DNA of 64,000 bases from Thermogemmatispora sp042408735. GTDB taxonomy: Bacteria; Chloroflexota; Ktedonobacteria; Ktedonobacterales; Ktedonobacteraceae. Under the pieces are notes generated by a model that saw only the letters and a list, made by a program, of their open reading frames with translations, made no database searches and had not been told where the DNA came from. The position numbers were made by a program, and so were the translations under genes. This document shows positions 1 through 8,814 of this stretch, in pieces (within the stretch, counting starts at the first letter, position 1; the number at the start of each line of letters is the position of its first letter). The DNA lies in assembly GCF_042408735.1 (NCBI RefSeq), contig NZ_JBHOQV010000083.1, positions 1 through 64,000 on the forward strand, read 5' to 3'.

Positions 1-1667
1 GAGAGGCCGAGGGAGAGCAGGAGGCGGGCGAGCTGGTTGGCCTGGGAGTTGAGGTCGTGGTAGGAGAGGGAGGAGCCGGAAGGGAGCTGCAGGAGGGCGC
101 AGGAGGAGGGAGAGCGCAGGACCTGGGCTTCGAAGAGGAGATGGATGGCGGGGGCGGGGAAGGGAGGCAGGGGGTCGGGAGAAGAGGAGAAGGAGGAGAG
201 GAGCAGGTGGCGCTCCTCGGGAGGGAGGAGGGAGAGAGAGGAGAGGGAGCAGGAAGGATTGGAGACGAGGGAGGAGAGCAGGGTCTGCCAGTGGCGGGAG
301 AGGCGAAGGATGGTCTGCTCCTCAAAGAGATCCTGGCTGTACTCAAAGCGCCCAATCAACCGTCCGTCGGGCCGGTCATCTACCTCCAAAGAAAGATCAA
401 ACTTCGAAGCTCCAGCGCTCACATCCATCTGCGTAATTGTCCAGCCTGAAGACAAGACCGGTAGCTGTGGCTCAAGCGTTAGCGCCACCTGGAAGAGAGG
501 ATTCCAGGCCGGAGAGCGCTCGATCTGTAGCTGCTCGACCAGGTAGCTAAAAGGTATATCCTGATGTTCGATTGTCTCTATAATCTTCTCTCGCACTTGT
601 TGCAAGAACTCGCGGAAGCTCAAGTCGCCCGTCAACTTGCAGGCGAGCGGCAGCGTATTCAGAAAATAGCCTGGCATACTGGCGAACTCTGGCCGTTGAT
701 CGCGACTTCCCAGCACAGCGCCGACGACAATCTCCTCCTGCTGAGTATAGCGATAAAGCAGGACCTGTAGAGAGGCCATCAAGAGCATATACAGCGTTAC
801 ACCCTCCTCGCGCGCCAGTCCTTTAAGGGCTGCTGTCAGCTCCCTGCTCAGCTCAAAGGGGACCATTCCCCCGCGAAAACTTTGGGCTGGCGGCCTTGGG
901 AAATCTGTCGGAAGATCGATCAGCGCGGGCGCCCCCGCAAGAGCCTCTTTCCAGTAGGCGAGCTGCTTGTCGAGAACACTCTGAGTGATGGTAGCCTGTT
1001 GCCAGAGGGCGTAATCGGCGTACTGGTGGGTTGGCTCGGGCAGAGGAGAAGGGCGACCGGCAGAGATGGCCTCATAGTGGGTCCACAGCTCCGGCAAAAA
1101 GACCTGATAGAGCGTTACCCCATCGAAGATAATATGATGTAGAGTAAGATAGAGGCAATGAAGCTCATTATCGAGCTGAACAAGCAAGCAACGCAAAAGT
1201 GGACCTTTGGCCAGATCGAAAGGAAGGCGAGCCTGCTCTGCCGCCAAGCGTTGGGCTTCGCCTTCTCGCTCCTCGGGAGGCAAGCGGCGGAGATCCACAA
1301 AAGGCAGTTCCATTGGCTCAAAGGGATGGATCTCCTGGACGGGCAGGCCGTTCTGCTCAGGGAAACTTGTGCGCCAGATCTCGTGTCGTCTAATAAACTC
1401 GTTGAAGCTCTGCTCGAAAGCATCGCGCTGCAAGGGACCTGGCAGATGAAGAGTGACGCACTCATTATAGACCGGCCTCTCCCCCACGAGGCGAGACAAA
1501 AACCATAGCTGCTGCTGTCCGAACGAGAGAGGAGCGGGCTGGCCCGGCTCCCGCTGGGGGAGGGGGGGCAACAGCTTTGCTGCCAGCAGCTCACCGGCCC
1601 CTTTTCGCTGGCGTAGCTGCTCTATCAGTAATTGTCGTATATCTTCTGAAGAATGGGTCTCGCTCAT
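1..1667 (-). CDS. Nonribosomal peptide synthetase, condensation-adenylation, 3' end outside window
   Basis: Translation from the ATG at 1665-1667 stays open to the window edge for about 555 codons. Residues about 45-480 form a condensation domain. It opens with LSFGQQQLWFL and has an intact catalytic HHIIFDG (HHxxxDG) at residues 175-181, so it should form peptide bonds. After a linker, an adenylation domain begins with a LSYHDLNSQANQLARLL-type motif near the window edge, and its specificity residues are not visible. The protein accepts an aminoacyl or peptidyl group from an upstream carrier, plausibly the A-PCP protein at 3102-5141. The P450 gene ends only 10 bases upstream, so the three genes look like one operon. 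A GAGAGG ribosome site lies 7 bases before the start. The later modules and any thioesterase are unseen. Confidence 0.93.
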   Translation of the reverse strand, partial: MSETHSSEDIRQLLIEQLRQRKGAGELLAAKLLPPLPQREPGQPAPLSFGQQQLWFLSRLVGERPVYNECVTLHLPGPLQRDAFEQSFNEFIRRHEIWRTSFPEQNGLPVQEIHPFEPMELPFVDLRRLPPEEREGEAQRLAAEQARLPFDLAKGPLLRCLLVQLDNELHCLYLTLHHIIFDGVTLYQVFLPELWTHYEAISAGRPSPLPEPTHQYADYALWQQATITQSVLDKQLAYWKEALAGAPALIDLPTDFPRPPAQSFRGGMVPFELSRELTAALKGLAREEGVTLYMLLMASLQVLLYRYTQQEEIVVGAVLGSRDQRPEFASMPGYFLNTLPLACKLTGDLSFREFLQQVREKIIETIEHQDIPFSYLVEQLQIERSPAWNPLFQVALTLEPQLPVLSSGWTITQMDVSAGASKFDLSLEVDDRPDGRLIGRFEYSQDLFEEQTILRLSRHWQTLLSSLVSNPSCSLSSLSLLPPEERHLLLSSFSSSPDPLPPFPAPAIHLLFEAQVLRSPSSCALLQLPSGSSLSYHDLNSQANQLARLLLSLGL

Positions 1668-1677
1668 CGTTTACCTC

Positions 1678-2925
1678 TCACCTTTCCCAAGATACCGGCA
1701 GACTCTTAAGGCCACGCAGGCCGAGATTCTCGCGCCAGACAAGTGGGCCTGGCTCCAGCCGTAGGCCGGGCAGGCGGCTGACAATCAGCTCAATAGCGGT
1801 CTGACCCTCAATACGCGCCAGGGCGGCCCCGAAGCAGAAGTGACTGCCCCAGGCAAAGGCCACATGGCGATTATCCTCGCGTCGAATATCGAGGCGGTCA
1901 GGATCAGGAAAGCGCTCAGGATCGCGGTTCGCGGCTCCCATGACCGCGATCACCGCATCGCGCTTCCGGATCTGCTTCCCACCCAGTTCCGTATCCTCGG
2001 GGGCCAGACGAGCCGTGTGCTGGCTGGGACTCTCGTAGCGCAGCAACTCCTCCACTGCCGACGGGATCAGTGAGAGGTCTGCGCGCAACAGCGCAAGCTG
2101 ATCTGGGTGGCGCAGCAGGCTCAGCACGCCGTTCCCGATCAGATTGGTGGTTGTCTCCTGCCCTCCCACCATCGTAATAATGGTATTTGCAATAATCTCC
2201 TCTTCGCTCAGGCGATCGCCGTCGATCTCCGCGGTCAAGAAGGCATGGATCAGGCCCTCGCGCGGATGGCGCTCGATTTCCCTGATCGCTGAGCGGAAAT
2301 AAGCCGTCATCTCATTGAGGCTGCGGATCACCTGAGCCACGCGATCCGGGTTATGCTGGAAATTTCCGAGCACCTGAGCGAAATCGGCTGACCAGGCTGT
2401 CAACTGCTGCCAATCCGCCGTAGGCACACCCAGCATCTCGGCGGTCACGATCGCGGGCAAGGGGTAAGCCAGATCGGCGATAACATCCATCCTCCCCTGG
2501 CTCTGCACGCGATCCAGCAAGCTGTTCGTTATATCGCGAATATGCTCGCGCAGCACGGCCACACGCCGAGGAGTGAAAGCCTTTGCCGCCAGGCTACGCA
2601 CCCGCGTGTGGGCTGGTGGATCCAGAAACAGCATCTGTTTCACCATCACGCGGGCCAGCGGCGTCAGAGCCTGCATTCCCATCGCTTCTAGCTGTTCGGG
2701 GGTTGGCGTGCGCTGGGCAGAGAAGCGCTGAAAGACCGTGATAACGTCGGCATAGCGCGTCACCACCCAGGCATGCAGAAATGGGTCCCAGTGAACAGGG
2801 TCCTCGCGGCGCAGGCGGTGATACAGTGGATAAGGGTTTGCCAGAACTTCTGGATCAAGTAGATGGTAGAGGCTCAGTGGTGGTTCCTGCTGCTTCGACG
2901 GCTTCACCGACCTGGGTTCCTGCAT
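1678..2925 (-). CDS. Bacterial class I cytochrome P450 in the NRPS operon
   Basis: This is a 415-residue soluble P450. The I-helix motif is GGQETT at 255-259 (Glu replaces the usual Asp). The ExxR motif is E293-R296, and the haem loop FAWGSHFCFGAALAR has Cys364 as the thiolate ligand. The open frame extends 47 codons upstream to 3066, but that extension is arginine-rich and unlike P450s, whereas the ATG at 2923-2925 has GAGAGGAG about 11 bases upstream. The gene lies between an A-PCP didomain gene and a condensation-domain NRPS gene. In aminocoumarin and nikkomycin pathways, P450s paired with A-PCP didomains beta-hydroxylate the carrier-bound amino acid, and I infer a similar role on a leucyl thioester. 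Electron-transfer partners are not in the window. Late tailoring of the finished peptide is an alternative. Confidence 0.93.
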   Translation of the reverse strand: MQEPRSVKPSKQQEPPLSLYHLLDPEVLANPYPLYHRLRREDPVHWDPFLHAWVVTRYADVITVFQRFSAQRTPTPEQLEAMGMQALTPLARVMVKQMLFLDPPAHTRVRSLAAKAFTPRRVAVLREHIRDITNSLLDRVQSQGRMDVIADLAYPLPAIVTAEMLGVPTADWQQLTAWSADFAQVLGNFQHNPDRVAQVIRSLNEMTAYFRSAIREIERHPREGLIHAFLTAEIDGDRLSEEEIIANTIITMVGGQETTTNLIGNGVLSLLRHPDQLALLRADLSLIPSAVEELLRYESPSQHTARLAPEDTELGGKQIRKRDAVIAVMGAANRDPERFPDPDRLDIRREDNRHVAFAWGSHFCFGAALARIEGQTAIELIVSRLPGLRLEPGPLVWRENLGLRGLKSLPVSWER

Positions 2926-3101
2926 GACGTCTTGGACTCCTCTCGCCAGAAACAACACCGACCAGTAGCCACTTCCGCGGCCACTCTTCCTGTCCTGTCT
3001 TGCTCCTGCTCTGACGGGCGGCAGCCGTGCCAGTTGCTCGCTCTCCCCTGCTCTTTCAACCAGCACGGCGCCCGCAAAGCCCTTTCTTTTTCTGAATTCC
3101 G

Positions 3102-5141
3102 CTAGGTATTCTGGAGCTGTTTTAGCAGGCTATAAGCCTCCTGATCGCTCATGGCTGCCAGACGCTCAAGGAGAAGCTGCTCGATGCGGTTAGCGAGCTG
3201 GCGCACCGTTGGGGCGGTGAACAGCGTGTGCAGAGAGATCTGGACTCCGAACAGCTCGGTCAGACGCAAGATGAGCTGGGCTCCTAGTAGGGAGTGGCCA
3301 CCGAGCATAAAGAAGTTGGCATTGACATCGATGGTTGGACGTCCCAGCAAGGAGCAGACCACCTCCGCCACCTGCTGCTCGATGGCGTTGGCTGGAGCCG
3401 TTTCCTCATCTTCTGGGGGAGTGGTGCTCGCACCATCTGATCTAGACGTCTCTGGGGCTTCTGATAAGAGTTCAGCCTCCTCGGGTGAAGGTAGTGCCGT
3501 CCGATCGATCTTCCCATGAGCGGTTAACGGCAGGGCTTCCATGCGCACGAAGAGCGCGGGAAGCATATACTCGGGCAACTGCTCAGCCAGGCTGGCCCGC
3601 AGTTGGGAGGGCGTCGGCTGTCCCTGGGGTGAGGTTACCACGTAGGCCACGAGTTGCTTCTCGCCGGACTGCTGCTCGCGAGCTATGACCACGCTGGCGC
3701 TGATCCCCGGCTGCTGATTGAGCAGCGTGGCGATCTCATCCAGCTCGATGCGGTAGCCCCGAATCTTGACCTGGTTATCCAGACGACCTAGAAAGGCGAC
3801 CTGGCCGTCCGCCAGAAAGCGCGCCTGGTCCCCCGTGCGGTACATCCTGGCCCCGGGCTGGCCAGCGAAAGGATCGGGCAGAAAGCGCTCGGCGGTCAGC
3901 TCTGGGCGGCCCCGGTAGCCGCGCGCTATTCCCTGGCCGCCGATATACAGCTCACCAATGGCTCCCCAGGGTACGGGCTGCTGTGCCTCATCAAGAATGT
4001 AGAGCGAGGTATTATCGATGGCCCAGCCGATGGAAGGTGGCTCTGTTGGCGGCTCGCTTGTGGCTGGCACGGGGCCCGAAGTGGCCACGACCGTCGCTTC
4101 CGTTGGTCCATAGTTATTAACCAGGGTGAAAGGCAGGTCAGGCCGCGGATAGCGGTGCAGGGTATCGGCGCCTGTGAGCAAGAAGCGCAAAGCGGTTTGA
4201 CGAGGCCACGAGAGCTGGATCACCTGCTCGGCCAGAGGAGTCGGCAGAAAAGCAATGGTGATGGCCTGCTCGATCAGCCAGTCGCGCAGGGCGGGTGCCG
4301 AGAGGCGAAGCTCGTCAGAGGGCAGATAGAGCGTGGCGCCGCAGGTCAGATAAGGCCAGATCTCCCAGCCGGTCGCATCAAAGGCGGGACTCGTCACCTG
4401 GCTCGCCCTGTCCGCTGCGCTCACAGAGAAAGCGCGCTGATGCCAGAAGATGAGATTCAGCAGGCTATCGTGCGTGATTTCCACACCCTTAGGGCGTCCA
4501 GTTGATCCCGAGGTATAGATCACATAAGCCAGATCGGCTGCCGTGGCCGGTTCCTCCTCGATCTCAGCCGTGGGCTGCTCGGCCAACTGGGCTGCGTCCT
4601 GGTCTAGAAGAACAAGCCTCTGCAGAGGCAGCGAGCTTGCTTGTTCAAGCTCAAGTCGCCTGGCCAGGCAAGCGCTTGTCACCAGTATGGGTGCCTGGGC
4701 ATCCGCCAGCATAAAGCGGACACGCTCGCGTGGGTAAGAGGGGTCAAGCGGTAGATAGGCCCCGCCAGCTTTGAGGATAGCCAGCAGACCTACGACCAGC
4801 TCGGCTGAGCGCTCCAGATAGAGGCCCACGGGCACACCGGGCCGGACGCCCAACCTGCGCAGATAATGAGCAAGCTGATTGGCTCGCCCGTTCAGCTCCT
4901 GGTAGCTCAGTGTGGCGCTTGCGGTCACCACCGCTGGTGACTGCGGACGCTCTTGCGCTTGCCGTGCAACGAGTGTCGGTATGCAGGCATCTCGTGGATA
5001 GGCGCGCCTGCTTGCAACCCATACACTGGGTGGCTGTACTGCTTCGCTCGTTAGGAGACGACCGGGATTCTCCTCCGTTGCACCTCTAGCTACCGTTGTC
5101 TGCTCAGAGAATTTGCCACTTTGCAACTCTTCAGATCCCAT
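3102..5141 (-). CDS. Free-standing NRPS adenylation-peptidyl carrier didomain (leucine-type code)
   Basis: The protein has 679 residues. After a 45-residue variable N-terminus, the adenylation domain spans about 50-560, with core motifs YTSGSTGRPKG (209-219), NNYGPTE (342-348), YRTGDQ, GRLDNQVKIRGYRIE and the terminal GKIDR lysine loop. A carrier domain follows with LGGHSLL, and Ser617 is the phosphopantetheine site. Hand-aligning the pocket residues to GrsA (D255, A256, W259, F298, L322, G324, N343, V351, V352, Lys) gives DAWFLGNVVK, which I recall as a known leucine code. There is no condensation domain in front, although the first residues resemble a post-condensation linker. It probably activates and tethers leucine for the P450 encoded next. 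The gene ends 176 bases before the P450 start. No MbtH-like gene is visible. Confidence 0.95.
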   Translation of the reverse strand: MGSEELQSGKFSEQTTVARGATEENPGRLLTSEAVQPPSVWVASRRAYPRDACIPTLVARQAQERPQSPAVVTASATLSYQELNGRANQLAHYLRRLGVRPGVPVGLYLERSAELVVGLLAILKAGGAYLPLDPSYPRERVRFMLADAQAPILVTSACLARRLELEQASSLPLQRLVLLDQDAAQLAEQPTAEIEEEPATAADLAYVIYTSGSTGRPKGVEITHDSLLNLIFWHQRAFSVSAADRASQVTSPAFDATGWEIWPYLTCGATLYLPSDELRLSAPALRDWLIEQAITIAFLPTPLAEQVIQLSWPRQTALRFLLTGADTLHRYPRPDLPFTLVNNYGPTEATVVATSGPVPATSEPPTEPPSIGWAIDNTSLYILDEAQQPVPWGAIGELYIGGQGIARGYRGRPELTAERFLPDPFAGQPGARMYRTGDQARFLADGQVAFLGRLDNQVKIRGYRIELDEIATLLNQQPGISASVVIAREQQSGEKQLVAYVVTSPQGQPTPSQLRASLAEQLPEYMLPALFVRMEALPLTAHGKIDRTALPSPEEAELLSEAPETSRSDGASTTPPEDEETAPANAIEQQVAEVVCSLLGRPTIDVNANFFMLGGHSLLGAQLILRLTELFGVQISLHTLFTAPTVRQLANRIEQLLLERLAAMSDQEAYSLLKQLQNT

Positions 5142-5529
5142 GTGAATAGCTTACTCCTGCAAATAGAGTCACGTGCTGATTATTTGTCCCGGGAGGAGGC
5201 CACCATCGCGTCAGTGTGCTGATTGAGCGTAGACAGGCAGCACCCTGGAGTTTGTCCAGCATGTATCGTTAGCGAGCAGCTATCTCCCCCACCATCGTAG
5301 CTGCTCCCGCATCCATCGCTTCTCTCTTCTCGCTCCATCGACCAGGCTCTCCGTGCTTCTGCTGGGCATATAGGGAAGATGCCCACCGAGGGTCCTGGCA
5401 TGACGGAAGGACGAAGAGTGTCAGATAACAGTATACTGCTCTAAGGGCTGGTAATCCTCTCTCGAATGGCTCTTTTGCCTGAACATGATAGCCGTCTTTG
5501 TCGGCATTGATGACCGCTTGCAGAGGGAT
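5142..5529. other. Intergenic region upstream of the NRPS operon
   Basis: About 390 bases separate the NRPS operon start from the end of the preceding gene, both on the minus strand. It should hold the NRPS operon promoter, but I find no convincing -35/-10 pair and no strong hairpin. A CACGTG hexamer lies at about 5171-5176. No coding sequence is supported. Confidence 0.5.
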
Positions 5530-6675
5530 CTAGTCCACCGGAAGAGGGGTACCCTGCTCGGCTGTGGCCCAGATGTGCTGACAGGCGGCGATGCCCTGGC
5601 GCATGCCCTCCTGAATAGCGCGATTGTTGGCCGGCGTTTGGGTCTGCTCGCTATAGAGATTGGCGCTCCATCCATAGTAAGCGATCCCGGTTGCTCCATG
5701 CTGGCAGAAGCTCTGGCTTTGCTGAGCAATATCGGCGCTACTGGGCAGGGGCCAGCTCAGGCCGGAGCGCGTTGAAGGACCGCCGAAAGCCTGCGCGATC
5801 CCAATCAGTGGGGTCTGGGCGTAGTTCCAGCCGCGTTTCTGCAGGCTGGTGAACATGGCATTCAGCGTACTGCGCATTGACCAGTCGTAGCGGCTGGCTG
5901 AGGCGTCCTCTTGCGCTTGCAGGACCGTGAAGATGTAGAAGCCGACCATATCGCATCCCTCGGAGGTGAAATTGGCCGCTACCTCATCGTGCCAGCCAGT
6001 ATCGAAGCCCGTAGGAGGAGAGGCGCCGAAGCCGCAAATGGCCGGGCGCTGCGGCGTATATTGCTGGATCAGGTCGTGGAACTTGACCAACAGCTCGCGA
6101 GCGCTTCCCGGGTCCCACAGCACCCAGTCATCGAGCACCCAGTATCCCAGGATGAGTGGATTGGACTGAACCGCTTCCAGATGACGTCTGACAAGCTGCA
6201 GAAGGGCCTCCTCGCTCGGGATAGGCACCGAGTCCCGTCCACAGTAGGGATGAGCGCCGGGCGGTGGCGGCTTAACCGTTTTTGTCCGGTGACACTCGTA
6301 GTACTGCAGATAGCTAGAAATATAGCCATCGATCACCTGGATATGGGCGGCTTGTAGGGCCTGTCCTAGCTCGCTCTCTGGTGAAGGGGGGTCACCATAC
6401 TCAAAGACCACGTTGATTCCCAAGGAAGCAGCCTCTGCTACCTCTGCAGGTGTCCCGACGGTGAAGCCGCCGATGAGATGCAGATCCTTGAAGCGGCTCT
6501 CCTGGCCGCTAGAGGCGGTCAGGCGCGGGCTGCTGGTCATGAGCTGAGAAACCAGAGGGGAGTGAGTAATGACCCACCAGGGATGGAGTAACAAGCCAAT
6601 CCCAACGAGAAGGGCCATAACCGACACACTGAGCAGCAAGAAGGCTCGCTTCTGCCAGTGATGCACATGCCTCAT
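5530..6675 (-). CDS. Membrane-anchored TIM-barrel-like protein, putative extracellular glycosidase, function unknown
   Basis: This 381-residue protein has a single N-terminal membrane segment at about 10-32 after a basic MRHVHHWQKR start and no lipobox, so the rest is predicted to be outside the membrane. The body has features of glycoside-hydrolase-like (beta/alpha)8 proteins: GGFTVGT, a strand ending in VVFEYGDP, WVLDDWVLWD with paired acidic residues near 170-180, EGCDMVGFYIF, and a C-terminal GATGIAYYGWSA. The Asp pair in WVLDDW and later acidic residues are possible catalytic groups, but I cannot assign a family. It lies between the polysaccharide locus and the NRPS operon on the same strand, 108 bases after the deacetylase gene, so a role in trimming the exopolysaccharide is an inference from position. 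Confidence 0.8.
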   Translation of the reverse strand: MRHVHHWQKRAFLLLSVSVMALLVGIGLLLHPWWVITHSPLVSQLMTSSPRLTASSGQESRFKDLHLIGGFTVGTPAEVAEAASLGINVVFEYGDPPSPESELGQALQAAHIQVIDGYISSYLQYYECHRTKTVKPPPPGAHPYCGRDSVPIPSEEALLQLVRRHLEAVQSNPLILGYWVLDDWVLWDPGSARELLVKFHDLIQQYTPQRPAICGFGASPPTGFDTGWHDEVAANFTSEGCDMVGFYIFTVLQAQEDASASRYDWSMRSTLNAMFTSLQKRGWNYAQTPLIGIAQAFGGPSTRSGLSWPLPSSADIAQQSQSFCQHGATGIAYYGWSANLYSEQTQTPANNRAIQEGMRQGIAACQHIWATAEQGTPLPVD

Positions 6676-6783
6676 ACCTTCGTCGCTCCCTGCTCGGCTT
6701 TCTACGCAACGCGGCTCGCGGATGGGCGCCGGCCTGGCCCCGCCCAGCTGCCCTGATGCTGCGGCTCTCCCGCGCGTGCCTTG

Positions 6784-7539
6784 TTAGGTTGTCTCTGGCT
6801 CGCGCTGGCTGAAAAGCTTGGGAAGGAAGGTCCTGGCCAGTTCCAGGTTCCCCTCATAGCTGCGATGAAGCCAATGTTCTAGCTTCTGCCTCGGGGTCTC
6901 TCCCTCGGCCACCCACCAGATGGGGTGCGTCAGGAGCTGGATGGCCTTCCTTTCCCGGAAAGCCGCCGATTGCAGCGGGTGGCCGTAGCGCCAGCGTCCT
7001 GTTGAGTCGCTGATATAGGCCAGGTCGCCACGCTGGGCAAAATGGTAGACCCGGTAGATCGGCCTGGCCTCTTCTACCGGAAGGCTGGCCAGCGTGCGCG
7101 GGCTGTGGACGCTCGCGATGGTGCGCTTCACAAAAGGGTAGAAGTGGGCCAGAACCTCGATTTCGTGTTCAACATTAAGGTGCCGACCATGATAATCCTG
7201 TAGATCAATGTGCAGAGCGATATCGTGTCCATAAGCATGAATCTGCTCTAAAAGACGCGCACTCTCTGTACTTAGTACATTATAGAATGGCGATGATAAC
7301 ATCACAAAATAGGTAGCCTGGAAGCCTGACTCGTTTTCAACACGTGCAATCTCCAAAGCTGCTTTTAAGCTGATATCGATATCGTGCCTTAGCAGGAGTA
7401 TACTCTCGCCTCGCTCTAGCTGCTCTTCAAGAGCGTCGAAGAGCGAGCAGCGATAGCCGTGCTCTGCAAAGGCTGAGAGGAGTTGACGGTAGCCCTCTAA
7501 GGTGAAATCTTCCACTGCTCTTCTACCTGCTTCTAGCAA
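6784..7539 (-). CDS. NodB-like polysaccharide deacetylase family protein
   Basis: This is a cytosolic-looking protein of about 250 residues with no signal peptide. The core motif LLRHDIDISL (about 49-58) corresponds to the metal- and base-bearing Asp motif of NodB-fold deacetylases. It is followed by ATYFVMLSSPFYNVLS, GHDIALHIDLQDYHG with several histidines, and LTHPIWW near the C-terminus, a combination seen in deacetylase-like proteins of exopolysaccharide clusters. The H[ST]xxHP zinc motif is not canonical, so activity is uncertain. The open frame begins with TTG at 7537-7539, 15 bases after the GT4 gene. A GTG at 7513-7515 with an AGGTAGAAG sequence just upstream may be the real start. 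It is the penultimate gene of the polysaccharide operon and may modify an N-acetylated sugar intermediate. Confidence 0.8.
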   Translation of the reverse strand: MLEAGRRAVEDFTLEGYRQLLSAFAEHGYRCSLFDALEEQLERGESILLLRHDIDISLKAALEIARVENESGFQATYFVMLSSPFYNVLSTESARLLEQIHAYGHDIALHIDLQDYHGRHLNVEHEIEVLAHFYPFVKRTIASVHSPRTLASLPVEEARPIYRVYHFAQRGDLAYISDSTGRWRYGHPLQSAAFRERKAIQLLTHPIWWVAEGETPRQKLEHWLHRSYEGNLELARTFLPKLFSQREPETT

Positions 7540-7554
7540 TTTTAATGGTTCTTT

Positions 7555-8814
7555 TTAATTTCTTGCGATCTGCTGGTACAGTTTCAGTAGGTGCTCCTGC
7601 TCCTTTTCCCAGTGCAGATCGGTAGCGGCGGCCCGCAAAGCGTTATCGCGCATCGTGGCCAGCATCTGTGGCTGGGCGAGCATCTCGTTGATGGTCCTGG
7701 CGATGGCCTGGGGAGTCAGCGTCTCGACTACCTTGCCCAACCCGTATGCCTGTACAAGCTCCACCACGGCGGGCAGGGCCGAGGTCAGCACGGGTACGCC
7801 GGCCATGATGTACTCGAACAACTTATTAGGCAGAAACATACGGACATTGAGCGAGTAGTCGGGTGAGGCGACGAGCAAGCCCAGGTCTGCTGAGGCCGTC
7901 CAGCTCAGCAGCTCGTCGTAGGGGACCGCGGGCAGGAGCTTCACGCGGTCGCCGACCTGTTCTGCCGCGATCAGCTGTTCCAGCTCCTCGGCGGCATTGC
8001 CCAGCCCTTTCCCCAAAAGCACAATCGCGATCTCGGGGTCAAGGTAGTGGGCGGCTCTGACCAGCAGATCCAGAGAGCGGTTGGCCTGGAGGCGTCCCTG
8101 ATAAAGGGCGATACGGATCTGTGGCCCCAGACCGAGGGCCTCGTGCAGACGTCTGCCGCGTGCCACCTCTTGGTAGGGAGGAATGTTACGCACCAGAGCC
8201 AGCTTTTTGACCCGATAGCGGCGCCGAAGCTCCTCGACGATCGGAGGAGAAACGGTAATGACCCCATCGCTGGCCGGAATCATGCCTTTCATCAGCACGG
8301 CCAGCAGGCGGTGAAGCAACCGTCGGCCCCGGCCCATCGAGGAGAGGGGATGCTCCTCCAGAGGCATCTCGTGGGCCTCAAAGACCAGCCGTTTTCCGCG
8401 CAGGCGGGAAGCCAGGTAGCAGGCTGGCAAGGCGGCGACGTCGTGAGCGTGGTAGACATCGGCCTCCGTCTTCAGTACCTGCCAGGTGCCGCGCATGAAT
8501 AGAGAGGCGGCTCTCAGAAGGGCATGGCGCTTGAAGCGCGATCTGAAGAACTCGGAGGGCAGCCGTACATGCTGCAGAGTGATATCCTGAAGCTGCTCGC
8601 GTGCGGGCCGCTCCTGGGACTCCAGATCAACCACGCTGACGCGGCAGCCGGCCCCGCTGAGAGCACGGGCGGCCCGCATCACTCGTACGTCGCTGCTGCC
8701 CTGCCCCAGCACGTGCATGCAGACCCGCAGTGGGGGCAGCGCCCTGCTCTGCTCCCTCCCGGCGGCCATGCTGCCGTAGCTGGTCTGCTCGCTAGCTGAC
8801 AGCTCTGTCGTCAA
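7555..8814 (-). CDS. GT-B glycosyltransferase, family 4 type
   Basis: This is a 419-residue retaining glycosyltransferase of GT-B fold. The N-terminal half (about 30-220) includes VYHAHDVAALPACYLASRLRGK and GVITVSPPIVEELRRRY. The C-terminal nucleotide-sugar domain includes IALYQGRLQANRSLDLLVRA, PDYSLNVRMFLPNKLFEY and GVPVLTSALPAVVELV. The start is TTG at 8812-8814, with GGAGG about 8 bases upstream, and it overlaps the stop of the preceding gene as TTGA. It is closely similar in layout to the 8811-10097 product (shared VSPPIV, YQG, LDLLVRA and LPNK.FEY motifs), so the pair probably arose by duplication. It should add one sugar to the lipid-linked repeat unit on the cytoplasmic face. Donor and linkage cannot be read from the sequence. 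Confidence 0.93.
   Translation of the reverse strand: MTTELSASEQTSYGSMAAGREQSRALPPLRVCMHVLGQGSSDVRVMRAARALSGAGCRVSVVDLESQERPAREQLQDITLQHVRLPSEFFRSRFKRHALLRAASLFMRGTWQVLKTEADVYHAHDVAALPACYLASRLRGKRLVFEAHEMPLEEHPLSSMGRGRRLLHRLLAVLMKGMIPASDGVITVSPPIVEELRRRYRVKKLALVRNIPPYQEVARGRRLHEALGLGPQIRIALYQGRLQANRSLDLLVRAAHYLDPEIAIVLLGKGLGNAAEELEQLIAAEQVGDRVKLLPAVPYDELLSWTASADLGLLVASPDYSLNVRMFLPNKLFEYIMAGVPVLTSALPAVVELVQAYGLGKVVETLTPQAIARTINEMLAQPQMLATMRDNALRAAATDLHWEKEQEHLLKLYQQIARN

Noticed and set aside
1115..1594. A Ser/Cys-rich minus-strand frame over the start of the condensation domain
   Set aside because: It is another frame of the NRPS gene. The true frame has the HHxxxDG motif and runs off the window.
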